Source: DASZTV01 sp035548055
GTDB lineage: Bacteria; Actinomycetota; Actinomycetes; JAFAQI01
Direction of reading: 5' to 3'
DNA length: 25,179 nt
NCBI GenBank assembly: GCA_035548055.1
Contig: DASZTL010000068.1
Coordinates: forward strand, 1-25,179
Position 1 is the first letter of the stretch; each line of letters starts with the position of its first letter. The translations under genes and the position numbers were made by a program. Under the pieces are notes generated by a model. It made no database searches. It was not told the DNA's origin and saw nothing but the letters and a program-made list of their open reading frames with translations. This document shows, piece after piece, positions 7,563 through 14,429 of the stretch.

Positions 7563-8744
7563 TCAGAAGTTCTTCGGAAGGCCGAGCTTGCGCCGCGCGA
7601 TGATGTTCTTCTGGACCTCGGAGGTGCCGCCGCCGATCGTGTCGAGGACGGTGTAGCGGTACGTCGACTCCGCCCGCCCCTTCATCGGAGCCTCGTCCGT
7701 ACCCACTCGCAGCTGCGCGCCCGGACCCGCAATGTCCATCGACGCGTCGGCAAGAGCCTTGGAGAACTCCGTCGCGAACAGCTTGTACTCGCTCGCCTCC
7801 GACGTCGGCGCTGCGCCTCCCGCCACCGACTTCGCGAGGAAGCGCAGGCCGAGCATCCGGCCGACTTCGGCCTGAGTGGCCAGCGCCGCGATGCGCTGCC
7901 GAACGACCGGGTCGTCCTTGAGCGGCTCGCCGTCGCGCGTTGCCGTTCTCACGTGGTCGACCAGCAGGTCGAGGCGGGCCTTGATCGGAGAGAACGTGAA
8001 CATCGTGAAACGCTCGAGGTCGAGGGCCTCGGAGATGTACTGGAAGCCCCTGCCCTGCTCCCCGACGACGTAGTCGTTGGACACGCGCACGTCATCGAAG
8101 AAGACCGAGTTCGTACGTTCGTCGCCCATCGTCCAGATGCCCTGGATCGTCAGGCCGGGGTGGTCCATCGGGATCAGGAACAGCGTGATCCCCGCGTGCT
8201 TCGGCGCATCCGGATCGGTGCGGGCGCCCACCCAGTACCAGTCCGCGAAGTGGGCCGACGTGGTCCAGATCTTCTGGCCGTTGAGTACCCACTCGTCGCC
8301 GTCGCGGACGGCCTGCAGCTGCATCGAGGCGGCGTCGCTGCCGGCGCCGGGCTCGCTGTACCCGACCGCGAACTCCACTTCCGCGTTGAGGATCTTCGGC
8401 AGGAACTCCGCCTTCAGCTTCTCGCTGCCGTGGCGGAGGATCGTCTTGCCGACGATTCCGACACCCTTGCCGATCTGCGGGCCGCCGCGGCGCGCGAGCG
8501 CCTCGTTGAGCAGGTACTCGTAGACGCCGTCGCCCTCCTTGCCGCCGTGCTCCTTCGGCCAGGTGATGCCCATCCACCCGCGCTCGGCGACCTTCTTCAT
8601 GAAGGCGCGGCGCTCCGGGGTGTCGACGATCTGGGCCATGTTCTCGCGGGTCGGGTCGAAGACCTCGGGGTCTTCGTTTGCGTCGAGGAACGCCTCTACC
8701 TCGGCGAGAAACGCCTGCTGCTCGGGAGTGAAATCGAAGTCCAC
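7563..8744 (-). CDS. Acyl-CoA dehydrogenase, FadE29-like catalytic-type subunit
   Basis: 393 residues from a GTG start at 8744 (VDFDFTPEQQ). The longer frame to 8837 adds about 31 non-homologous residues and runs across the palindromic operator. Features: SEPGAGSDAASM flavin/substrate loop (about 130-141), WTTSAHFADW (160-169), and E244 in LDLERF, the helix position used as catalytic base in isovaleryl-CoA dehydrogenase and in FadE26-type subunits of alpha2beta2 enzymes. The C-terminus carries TIGGGTSEVQKNIIARRKLG, a standard FAD-contact segment. It is the first gene of the operon and could pair with the dehydrogenase at 4260 or the one at 8905, both of which lack a catalytic Glu. A TAGAGT box 7 bases upstream of the GTG suggests a leaderless mRNA. 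Confidence 0.88.
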   Translation of the reverse strand: MDFDFTPEQQAFLAEVEAFLDANEDPEVFDPTRENMAQIVDTPERRAFMKKVAERGWMGITWPKEHGGKEGDGVYEYLLNEALARRGGPQIGKGVGIVGKTILRHGSEKLKAEFLPKILNAEVEFAVGYSEPGAGSDAASMQLQAVRDGDEWVLNGQKIWTTSAHFADWYWVGARTDPDAPKHAGITLFLIPMDHPGLTIQGIWTMGDERTNSVFFDDVRVSNDYVVGEQGRGFQYISEALDLERFTMFTFSPIKARLDLLVDHVRTATRDGEPLKDDPVVRQRIAALATQAEVGRMLGLRFLAKSVAGGAAPTSEASEYKLFATEFSKALADASMDIAGPGAQLRVGTDEAPMKGRAESTYRYTVLDTIGGGTSEVQKNIIARRKLGLPKNF

Positions 8745-8751
8745 GCAGGCC

Positions 8752-8757
8752 ACTCTA
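8752..8757 (-). promoter_or_regulatory. Probable -10 box of the dehydrogenase operon (leaderless)
   Basis: The minus strand reads TAGAGT here, 7 bases before the GTG at 8744, so transcription would begin at or next to the start codon. CTGACG (plus 8775-8780 read on the minus strand), a fair match to a -35 box, lies 17 bases upstream and is half of the palindromic operator. A repressor bound at 8758-8781 would cover the -35 and spacer. Confidence 0.5.
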
Positions 8758-8781
8758 GTCAGAATCTGACGGGTCGTCAGA
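8758..8781. promoter_or_regulatory. Palindromic TetR-type operator, tandem arrangement
   Basis: TCTGACG-GGT-CGTCAGA (8765-8781) is a perfect palindrome with 7-bp arms. The upstream bases add a further half-site: GTCAGA-A-TCTGAC (8758-8770) is also a perfect palindrome, sharing the middle half-site. Three half-sites in alternating orientation could bind two dimers. The same 17-bp motif, with one mismatched pair, recurs at 12786-12802 in front of echA20-ipdABC. It lies 21 bases upstream of the dehydrogenase GTG. The likely binder is the TetR protein encoded at 11269-11976; this is inferred. Confidence 0.75.
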
Positions 8782-8890
8782 AACTCCCCACGACGTTCCG
8801 CCCACTGCCCCCCACCCGCCACCCGGGAGCGCTCCAAGGACGGCCGCGGGGCCCCGATTCCCCGGCGCAGCTTCCGAGACCGTGGTCACC

Positions 8891-8896
8891 TACGAT
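8891..8896 (+). promoter_or_regulatory. Possible -10 box for the divergent dehydrogenase
   Basis: TACGAT fits TANNNT and sits 8 bases before the ATG at 8905; no Shine-Dalgarno sequence lies between them. This is compatible with leaderless transcription. No convincing -35 box is seen. Confidence 0.35.
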
Positions 8897-8904
8897 CGGT
8901 CGCG

Positions 8905-9942
8905 ATGGACTTCTCCCTGACCACCGAGCAGCTCGAGCTGCGCCGGATGCTGCGTGACGTGACGGCCGACCACTGCTCGTCGGCGCGGCTTCGCGAGGTC
9001 ATCGCCACGCCGTCTGCCGAGGACACCAACCTCTGGCGACTGCTGACGCAAGAGCTCGGCCTGATGGGTGTCGCTGTGCCGGAGGAGGCGGGTGGCCTGG
9101 GCGGCTCGTTCGTCGACGCAGCCGTGGTGATCGAAGAGGCAGGCCGCGGGCTGTGGCCCACTCCGATCGTCACGTCGCTTGCCGCGGTCAGCGCGATCGG
9201 GAGGACGGAGGGCGTCGCCGACGTGCTCGCCGAGCTCGTGAGCGGTGAACATCGCGCTGCTGTCGTCGCCGGCGATGGCGTCACCGTGAGTACCGCCCGG
9301 CTGACCGGCGAGGTCGACCAGGTCATCGGCGCGCAGGACGCCGATCGGCTGGTCGTCGCGACGGGCGACGGGCTGTGGCTGGTCGAGTCGGCGTACTTCA
9401 AGGCGGACAGTCGGATCGGTGTCGACCGGTTGCGACCGCTGAGCACGGTAAGGCTTGCAGATGCGCGAGGCCGCCGGCTCGCCGATGCGACGGCGGCCGC
9501 CCGGGCGGTGGACGTCCTTCGGGTCGCGCTGGCCGTCGAGGCCGTCGGGGTCGCGCAGTGGTGTCTCGACACCACCGTCGCCTACATCAAGACCCGTGAG
9601 CAGTTCGGGAAGCCGATCGGCTCGTTCCAGGCACTGGCCCATCGTGCCTCCGATCTGGCGGTGGACCTGGCGTCGGCGACCTCCACGGCGTACTACGCGG
9701 CCTGGGCCGTCGACGGGGCGCCCGACGAGCTGGCCGTCGTCGCGCCGCTCGCGAAGGCCGTGTGTGGTGAGGCCGCCTACCGGATTGCGGCCGAGACGAT
9801 TCAGATGCACGGCGGCATCGGGTTCACCTGGGAGCACGACGCGCACCTCTACTTCAAGCGAGCGACCGGCCTGCGGCTGCTGCTCGGTGACAGCCACCAA
9901 CAGCGCCAGCTCGTGGCGACGCGAGCGAGCCTGTTCGTCTGA
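8905..9942 (+). CDS. Acyl-CoA dehydrogenase, FadE28/FadE32-like non-catalytic-type subunit
   Basis: 345 residues, short for the family as in FadE28, FadE32 and FadE33. N-terminus MDFSLTTEQLELRRMLRDV; IKTREQFGKPIGSFQALAHR near residue 230-250; MHGGIGFTWEHDAHLYFKRA near the end, followed by LLLGDSHQQRQLVA where catalytic medium-chain enzymes have IYEGT. The mid-protein base position is also not Glu (DVLRVALAVEAVG), so it should need a catalytic partner. The nearest is the divergent dehydrogenase at 7563, 160 bases away across the shared operator region. In mycobacteria such short subunits work in side-chain (FadE28) or final-ring (FadE32/33) breakdown; which applies here cannot be decided. Confidence 0.85.
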   Translation: MDFSLTTEQLELRRMLRDVTADHCSSARLREVIATPSAEDTNLWRLLTQELGLMGVAVPEEAGGLGGSFVDAAVVIEEAGRGLWPTPIVTSLAAVSAIGRTEGVADVLAELVSGEHRAAVVAGDGVTVSTARLTGEVDQVIGAQDADRLVVATGDGLWLVESAYFKADSRIGVDRLRPLSTVRLADARGRRLADATAAARAVDVLRVALAVEAVGVAQWCLDTTVAYIKTREQFGKPIGSFQALAHRASDLAVDLASATSTAYYAAWAVDGAPDELAVVAPLAKAVCGEAAYRIAAETIQMHGGIGFTWEHDAHLYFKRATGLRLLLGDSHQQRQLVATRASLFV

Positions 9943-9983
9943 CGTCCCTCGACGGCCGCGCGTCCGCAACAGAGAATGCCTCG

Positions 9984-10520
9984 ATGAGTGCGGAGGGGGT
10001 CTTCAGCCGGGTGCCGTCGGCGCATCGGCAGTGGATCTTCATCAACTCGGTGTTGATCACCGCCTTCGTCAACATCGTGCTCAACACCGGCCTTGCCGCT
10101 GCCGGCGCCCGCGGGCATCACGTGGCGTGGTGGACCAGCAATCCGTTCACGACCAACCTGCTCTACAACTCGCTCGGCACGCTGTTCGTCCTGCCGCTCT
10201 TGACGATGGTCGGCGTCAGCTCCGCGGTGGCGAAGGAGCGGATGGCGGGGACGCTCACCGCCATCGACCCGCCGTTCGCGAGTCGCCTGTGGTCCTGGAT
10301 CTGCGTACCGTCCGCCTGGCGCAGGGGCGCCCGTCTCGGTGTCGTGACGTTTGCGACCCTCGCGCCGGCCGACGTCGCGGTCGTCCTTCTCGTCGGGCGT
10401 GATGGCGCCAGCGCACCGCATTTCGTGATGGTGCAGGTGCTGCTGTGCGTCCTACTCGGCGCGGTCATCGCTCCGCTGAGTGCGCTTGCCGCGATGTGCG
10501 AGCGGCCCGCTACCGCTTGA
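9984..10520 (+). CDS. Small integral membrane protein of unknown function
   Basis: 178 residues with about four hydrophobic segments: residues 17-40 (WIFINSVLITAFVNIVLNTG), 58-82 (LLYNSLGTLFVLPLLTMVGV), about 118-137 and 147-170. No signal peptide cleavage site, cofactor motif or catalytic residues are recognisable, and I cannot assign a family. The first ATG of the frame is used; an ATG nine bases earlier is followed at once by a stop. It lies 41 bases after the dehydrogenase gene on the same strand and may be co-transcribed with it. Confidence 0.7.
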   Translation: MSAEGVFSRVPSAHRQWIFINSVLITAFVNIVLNTGLAAAGARGHHVAWWTSNPFTTNLLYNSLGTLFVLPLLTMVGVSSAVAKERMAGTLTAIDPPFASRLWSWICVPSAWRRGARLGVVTFATLAPADVAVVLLVGRDGASAPHFVMVQVLLCVLLGAVIAPLSALAAMCERPATA

Positions 10521-10592
10521 CTCCTGCCGCGCGGCGTGAAAGACCAGTCCCGCGGGCATCCATCCCAGGGGGTGTGCGAGGAGGCAGCGGTC

Positions 10593-10865
10593 GTGACGAT
10601 CGAGATCTTGGCGCTTGCCGATCACGAATGGGCCGTCCAGGTCCAGGAGGCACAAGGCAGCGACGTGACCTACCACAAGGTGAGAGTCGAGCCCGAGACC
10701 TCCACGAGCTTCGGGGTCGTGGATGAGGGGCTGTTCGTTCGTGAGGCGGTCGAGACCTATCTCGAGCACGGTCCGGCTACCGCCCTCCCGCACGACCTCA
10801 CCATCGACTGGCTCGAGCGCAACGTGCCAGGCTTCCTCGACGAGCTGACCACTCGCCTGAGCTAA
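10593..10865 (+). CDS. Conserved 90-residue protein, function unknown
   Basis: The start is a GTG with a perfect AGGAGG (10579-10584) 8 bases upstream; the frame is open further up, but that part has no such support. The protein is small, acidic and soluble (MTIEILALADHEWAVQVQEA at the N-terminus; DLTIDWLERNVPGFLDEL near the C-terminus). It has no Cys, metal motif or HTH that I can see. It looks like a conserved actinobacterial hypothetical. It sits 72 bases after the membrane protein and 8 bases before the VOC gene, so the last two are probably co-transcribed. Confidence 0.7.
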   Translation: MTIEILALADHEWAVQVQEAQGSDVTYHKVRVEPETSTSFGVVDEGLFVREAVETYLEHGPATALPHDLTIDWLERNVPGFLDELTTRLS

Positions 10866-10873
10866 TAGCGGTC

Positions 10874-11245
10874 GTGATCGGCCGACTGCACCACGTCATC
10901 CTGGACTGCCCGGATCCGACGGCGCTCGCCGAGTTCTACGCGGCGTTGCTCGGCTGGCCGGTGACGTATCGAAGCGACGACTTCTGCGTGGTGGCTCGCG
11001 ACGATCACACGTCGGGCCTCGCCTTCCAGCTCGCTCCTGACCAGGTGACGCCGACCTGGCCCGACTCTGCTGTGCCGCAGCAGGTGCATCTCGACGTGAT
11101 GGTCGACGACGTCGACGCGGCGCGAGCTCAGGTCGTCGCCATCGGGGCGCGGCACCTGGATGGTGACGTGTACGCCGACCCGGCAGGCCATCCGTTCTGC
11201 CTGATCCGGCGTCCCGGCTGGGCACCCCCGATCCAACAGCGGTAA
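10874..11245 (+). CDS. VOC superfamily (glyoxalase/bleomycin-resistance-like) protein
   Basis: 123 residues, GTG start, with one pair of beta-alpha-beta-beta-beta modules: LHHVILDCPDPTALAEFYAALLGWPV (residues 5-30) and VHLDVMVDDVDAARAQVVAIGA (71-92), ending YADPAGHPFCLIRRPGW. Candidate metal-ligand histidines are in the HHVILD and VHLDV strands; the usual C-terminal Glu is not obvious (PAGHPFCLI). The family includes glyoxalases, extradiol dioxygenases, epimerases and binding proteins, so the reaction cannot be named. It follows the 90-residue gene by 8 bases and converges on the tetR gene. Confidence 0.85.
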   Translation: MIGRLHHVILDCPDPTALAEFYAALLGWPVTYRSDDFCVVARDDHTSGLAFQLAPDQVTPTWPDSAVPQQVHLDVMVDDVDAARAQVVAIGARHLDGDVYADPAGHPFCLIRRPGWAPPIQQR

Positions 11246-11268
11246 CGGTTGAGGAACCGCCGGGTGGA

Positions 11269-11976
11269 TCAGCGTCTGGGGACCTTGGGACCCGTCACGC
11301 CCCAGTAGATCAGCCGGATCATTGCCTCACGGACATGTGCGAACGGGATGTCCCACGCTTCGAACCCACCCTGATGCCCCGCCATCTGCGGCAGCAGGCC
11401 GATCAGCGTGCCTGCCATCGCCATCGGGTCGACGTCGCTGCCCTTGCCCTGCACCTTCTCGATCTCGGCGGCGAGCGCCTTCGTCATCCCGTTGAGGATC
11501 AAAGTGCGGAGGTGGCGGAACCGGCGGTCACCCTCGGTGGAGAGCAGGTCGACGACGCGCAGCGTCGGGCGGTGGGTTCGGTAGAAGTCGAGGAACCCAT
11601 CGACCAGCGCCTCGGCGCTCGTGACCCCGGCGGTGCCGGCCCACTGCCGACCCGCGATGAGGTCGACCAGGCGCTGGCCTTCCTCGACCGCCTGCTCGGC
11701 GACCGCGAGCAGCACGCTCTCGAGGTCGACGAAGTACTGGTAGAACGTCGCGGGTGAGGTGCCTGCGGCGCGGGTGATGTCGGTGACCTTCAGATCGCGG
11801 TACGCCGTGTTGCCGAGCAGGTCGATCGTGCACTCGACCAGACGCTTGCGGGTCGCCAGCCCACGACGGCCCGGGACGCGACCATCGACGGCACGCAGTG
11901 GCGGAGCGCCCTTCGCGCCCTTCGCGCGTCCGGCGGAGTCAGTCCGCGTACCTGACGCCGTTTCAGATCTGGCCAC
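11269..11976 (-). CDS. TetR-family regulator, probable controller of the ipd/dehydrogenase regulon
   Basis: 235 residues, GTG start. The HTH lies at about 64-83 (VTDITRAAGTSPATFYQYF), followed by an all-helical ligand domain. An unusual basic tail of about 40 residues precedes it (GRAKGAKGAPP, GRVPGRRG). The gene is 39 bases downstream of the SDR on the same strand and can be read from the operator promoter at 12786. It may also have its own leaderless promoter: the minus strand reads TACGAT at 11989-11984, 7 bases before the GTG. A degraded copy of the shared palindrome covers codons 3-8, suggesting autoregulation. It is not obviously KstR or KstR2 by sequence. The ligand is unknown; a CoA thioester intermediate would fit. 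Confidence 0.87.
   Translation of the reverse strand: MARSETASGTRTDSAGRAKGAKGAPPLRAVDGRVPGRRGLATRKRLVECTIDLLGNTAYRDLKVTDITRAAGTSPATFYQYFVDLESVLLAVAEQAVEEGQRLVDLIAGRQWAGTAGVTSAEALVDGFLDFYRTHRPTLRVVDLLSTEGDRRFRHLRTLILNGMTKALAAEIEKVQGKGSDVDPMAMAGTLIGLLPQMAGHQGGFEAWDIPFAHVREAMIRLIYWGVTGPKVPRR
11951..11967. promoter_or_regulatory. Degenerate copy of the palindromic operator at the tetR start
   Basis: Read on the minus strand: TCTGAAA-CGG-CGTCAGG, matching 11 of 14 arm positions of TCTGACG-N3-CGTCAGA. It lies inside the first codons of the tetR gene, about 10-26 bases past the predicted leaderless transcription start. It could be a weak autoregulatory site, or chance. Confidence 0.35.
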
Positions 11977-12015
11977 GGACGCGATCGTAATAGGTCGCGA
12001 TTTCTGTCCCGCTGC

Positions 12016-12765
12016 TCATGCGTGTGCCGCCGCGGACAGGAACGGCGGCGGCTCGCCTCCGCCGTGCACGGCGAGCTTTGCGCCGGTGATGAAGGCTGCA
12101 TCACTCGACGCCAGGAAGAGACACGCTGCGGCGACGTCTGACGGCTGCGCCATGCGCTTCATCGGGATCGTTTCCGCCACTCGTGCGATGCCGGACTCGT
12201 CGCCGTAGAAGAGGCCAGATTGCTCGGTCTCGAGATAGCCCACGACGATCTCGTTGACTCGGACCTTCGGTGCCCACTCCATTGCGAGCGTTGCGGTGAG
12301 GTTCGACAGTCCCGCCTTCGCGGCGCCGTACGCCGAGCTGCCGGGGGAGGGCCGATGCCCGGACAGGCTGCCGATGTTGATGATCACGCCGCCTTCGGGT
12401 TGCTCGCTCATCACCCGGTGGGCCGCTTGGGCGACGTACAGCGGCGCCAACAGGTTCAGGCCGACGACCTTGCCGATGAAGTTGGGTGAGGCGTCGGCGG
12501 CGGCCGCCGGAGGAGCGCCGCCGGCATTGTTCACGACAACGTCAAGACGGCCGAAGCGCTCGACGGCCGCGGCAACGACAGCACCCGCGGCGTCGGGATC
12601 ACGAAGGTCGGCCGCGACGAATCCCTCGACCGGAGGATCAGGGGTGTTTCGGGCGCAGACGACGACGGCGGCGCCGGCAGCGCGAAACGCCACAGCGATG
12701 CCCCGACCTAGGCCCTTCGTCCCGCCGGTCACGAGAGCCACTCGGCCAGTGAGGTCCGTGGTCAT
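12016..12765 (-). CDS. Short-chain dehydrogenase/reductase, Rv3549c/Rv3548c-like
   Basis: 249 residues of classical SDR: TGGTKGLG (residues 13-20) binds NAD(P), NNAG at 79-82, Ser in NIGSLSG (about 133), and Y146-x3-K150 (YGAAK). The ATG at 12765 is used; the open frame continues for 165 codons upstream but that is antisense to echA20. Its place, divergent from echA20, copies the M. tuberculosis order in which SDR genes Rv3549c and Rv3548c stand opposite echA20 (Rv3550). It probably oxidises or reduces a hydroxyl/keto group of a steroid C/D-ring CoA ester; the exact step is not established. It is followed by the tetR gene, 39 bases on. Confidence 0.87.
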   Translation of the reverse strand: MTTDLTGRVALVTGGTKGLGRGIAVAFRAAGAAVVVCARNTPDPPVEGFVAADLRDPDAAGAVVAAAVERFGRLDVVVNNAGGAPPAAAADASPNFIGKVVGLNLLAPLYVAQAAHRVMSEQPEGGVIINIGSLSGHRPSPGSSAYGAAKAGLSNLTATLAMEWAPKVRVNEIVVGYLETEQSGLFYGDESGIARVAETIPMKRMAQPSDVAAACLFLASSDAAFITGAKLAVHGGGEPPPFLSAAAHA

Positions 12766-12785
12766 CCGTATATGGTTGCACCGAA

Positions 12786-12802
12786 TCTGACGACCCATCA
12801 GA
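12786..12802. promoter_or_regulatory. Palindromic TetR-type operator between SDR and echA20
   Basis: TCTGACG-ACC-CATCAGA: arms match at 6 of 7 pairs, and both arms agree with the perfect site at 8765-8781 (13 of 14 arm positions identical). It lies in the 48 bases between the SDR ATG (12765) and the echA20 GTG (12814), so one dimer could control both directions. No KstR2-like ACCAAGnnCTTGGT-type palindrome is present in this gap. Confidence 0.75.
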
Positions 12803-12813
12803 AAGTCGGGCCT

Positions 12814-13581
12814 GTGGCTATCAGCACGTCGATCAGCGACCACGTCGCGCAGGTCGTCGTCGACGCACCGCCGGTCAACGCGCTGACCGTTGCGGGCTGG
12901 TTCGAGCTGGCCGAGGCCATCACGGCAGCTGGCAAGAACGGCGAGGTCCGCGCCGTCGTACTCGCCGCGGAGGGCAAGGGGTTCAACGCGGGCGTCGACA
13001 TCAAGGAGATGCAGTCGACGGAGGGCTTCACCGCCCTGCTCGGCGCCAATGCAGGCTGTGCGGCAGCGTTTGCCGCGGTCTACGACTGTGAGGTGCCCGT
13101 CGTTGCCGCGGTGAACGGCTTCTGTCTCGGTGGCGGTGTCGGCCTGGTCGGCAACGCCGACATCATCGTGGCCGCCGAGGACGCGACGTTCGGCCTTCCC
13201 GAGGTCAAGCAGGGCGCGCTCGGAGCGGCGACTCATCTCGCCCGCCTCGTCCCGCAACACCGGATGCGGCAGATGGTCTACACGACAGAGCGCGCGACCG
13301 CTCAGGAGCTCGCGGCCTACGGCTCGGTCCTCAAGGTCGTCCCCCGCGATGAGCTTCGCGCAACCGCGCTCGAGGTCGCGGCGCAGATCGCGACGATCGA
13401 CGCGACGGTGATCAGGGCTGCCAAAGCATCGCTCAACGGAATCGACCCGGTGGACGTGAAGCGTTCCTACCGGTTCGAGCAGGGCTTCACCTTCGAGCTC
13501 AATCTCTCCGGAGTTTCTGACAAGTCGCGGGACTCGTTTGTCGAGAAGCGCGACGGCTGGGCGAAAGACGACAAGATCTGA
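12814..13581 (+). CDS. echA20: EchA20-like crotonase, steroid ring D hydrolase
   Basis: 255 residues, GTG start; an ATG at 12772 would place coding sequence across the operator and adds residues absent from EchA20. Long stretches coincide with M. tuberculosis EchA20: GFNAGVDIKEMQ, VNGFCLGGGVGLVGN, ATFGLPEV, GALGAATHLARLVPQH and EQGFTFELNL. EchA20 is known to open ring D of HIEC-CoA by hydrolysis. As expected for a hydrolase, the first hydratase Glu (GGG-x-E) is Gly here (GGGVGL), while Glu in LPEVKQG is kept. It heads a tightly overlapped operon with ipdA, ipdB and ipdC; the TGATG overlap couples it to ipdA. The operator lies just upstream. Confidence 0.93.
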   Translation: MAISTSISDHVAQVVVDAPPVNALTVAGWFELAEAITAAGKNGEVRAVVLAAEGKGFNAGVDIKEMQSTEGFTALLGANAGCAAAFAAVYDCEVPVVAAVNGFCLGGGVGLVGNADIIVAAEDATFGLPEVKQGALGAATHLARLVPQHRMRQMVYTTERATAQELAAYGSVLKVVPRDELRATALEVAAQIATIDATVIRAAKASLNGIDPVDVKRSYRFEQGFTFELNLSGVSDKSRDSFVEKRDGWAKDDKI

Positions 13582-14429
13582 TGCCGGACAAGAGAGTCAG
13601 CGTCGACGACATCGTCGGCGAGCTGCGTGACGGAATGACCATCGGCATCGGCGGCTGGGGGTCGCGGCGCAAGCCGATGGCGGTGGTCCGCGCGATGTTG
13701 CGGTCATCTCTCAAGGACCTCACCGTCGTCTCGTACGGCGGTCCGGACGTTGGCCTGCTGTGCGCCGCAGGCATGGTGCGCAAGGTTGTCTTCGCCTTCG
13801 TCTCGCTGGACTCGATCGCCCTCGAGCCGCACTTCCGCCTCGCTCGACAGTCCGGCTCGATCGACGCGATGGAGGTGGACGAAGGCATGTTCCTGCTCGG
13901 CCTGCAGGCCGCTGCGTGGCGAGTGCCGTTCCTGCCGACCCGCGTCGGACTCGGCTCGGATGTCGTTGCCAAGCAGCCCGAGATCAAGACGGTCGTCTCG
14001 CCGTACGACGACGGCGAGGAGCTGGTGGCGATGCCGGCGCTGGCGCTCGACGTCGCGCTGGTTCATCAGAACCGCGCGGACAAGGGTGGCAATGCGCAGT
14101 TCCTCGGACCCGACCTCTACTTCGACGACCTGATGTGCCAGGCGGCCGCGAAGTCGTTCGTCACCTGCGAGCGGATCGTCGAGACGTCGGAGTTCGCCGG
14201 CTTCGGCAGCCATCACACCCAGCGGATCAGCCGGCTGTGGACCGACGGCGTCGCCGAGACACCGAACGGCGCGCACTTCACGTCCTGCACGCCCGACTAC
14301 GAACGCGACGAGGCGTTCCAGAAGGAGTACGCCGCAAGTGCTGCGTCGCCGGAGGCATGGCAGCAGTGGCGCGCCGACTGGATCGACATCAGCGAAGCCG
14401 ACTACCAGCAGAAGGTCGCTGCTCGATGA
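13581..14429 (+). CDS. ipdA: IpdA, alpha subunit of COCHEA-CoA hydrolase (steroid ring C opening)
   Basis: 282 residues. The start MPDKR, MTIGIGGWGSRRKPMAVVRAMLRS, SYGGPDVGLLCAAG and FVSLDS follow mycobacterial IpdA closely. The fold is that of class I CoA-transferase alpha subunits, but IpdAB is a hydrolase that opens the last carbocycle of COCHEA-CoA. Glu101 in VDEGM is at about the place of the Glu described as essential in actinobacterial IpdA; the exact equivalence needs an alignment. The C-terminus keeps GAHFTSCTPDYERDEAFQKEY. It overlaps echA20 by one base and ipdB by four (ATGA), consistent with coupled, stoichiometric expression with ipdB. Confidence 0.94.
   Translation: MPDKRVSVDDIVGELRDGMTIGIGGWGSRRKPMAVVRAMLRSSLKDLTVVSYGGPDVGLLCAAGMVRKVVFAFVSLDSIALEPHFRLARQSGSIDAMEVDEGMFLLGLQAAAWRVPFLPTRVGLGSDVVAKQPEIKTVVSPYDDGEELVAMPALALDVALVHQNRADKGGNAQFLGPDLYFDDLMCQAAAKSFVTCERIVETSEFAGFGSHHTQRISRLWTDGVAETPNGAHFTSCTPDYERDEAFQKEYAASAASPEAWQQWRADWIDISEADYQQKVAAR

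Noticed and set aside
9937..9955. Further TCTGACG half-site after the 8905 dehydrogenase
   Set aside because: It spans the stop codon, the second half (CTCGACG) does not match CGTCAGA, and it is not in a promoter position.
12766..13260. N-terminal extension of the SDR on the minus strand
   Set aside because: It is antisense to echA20 and would cross the operator; the SDR Rossmann motif begins normally 13 residues after ATG 12765.
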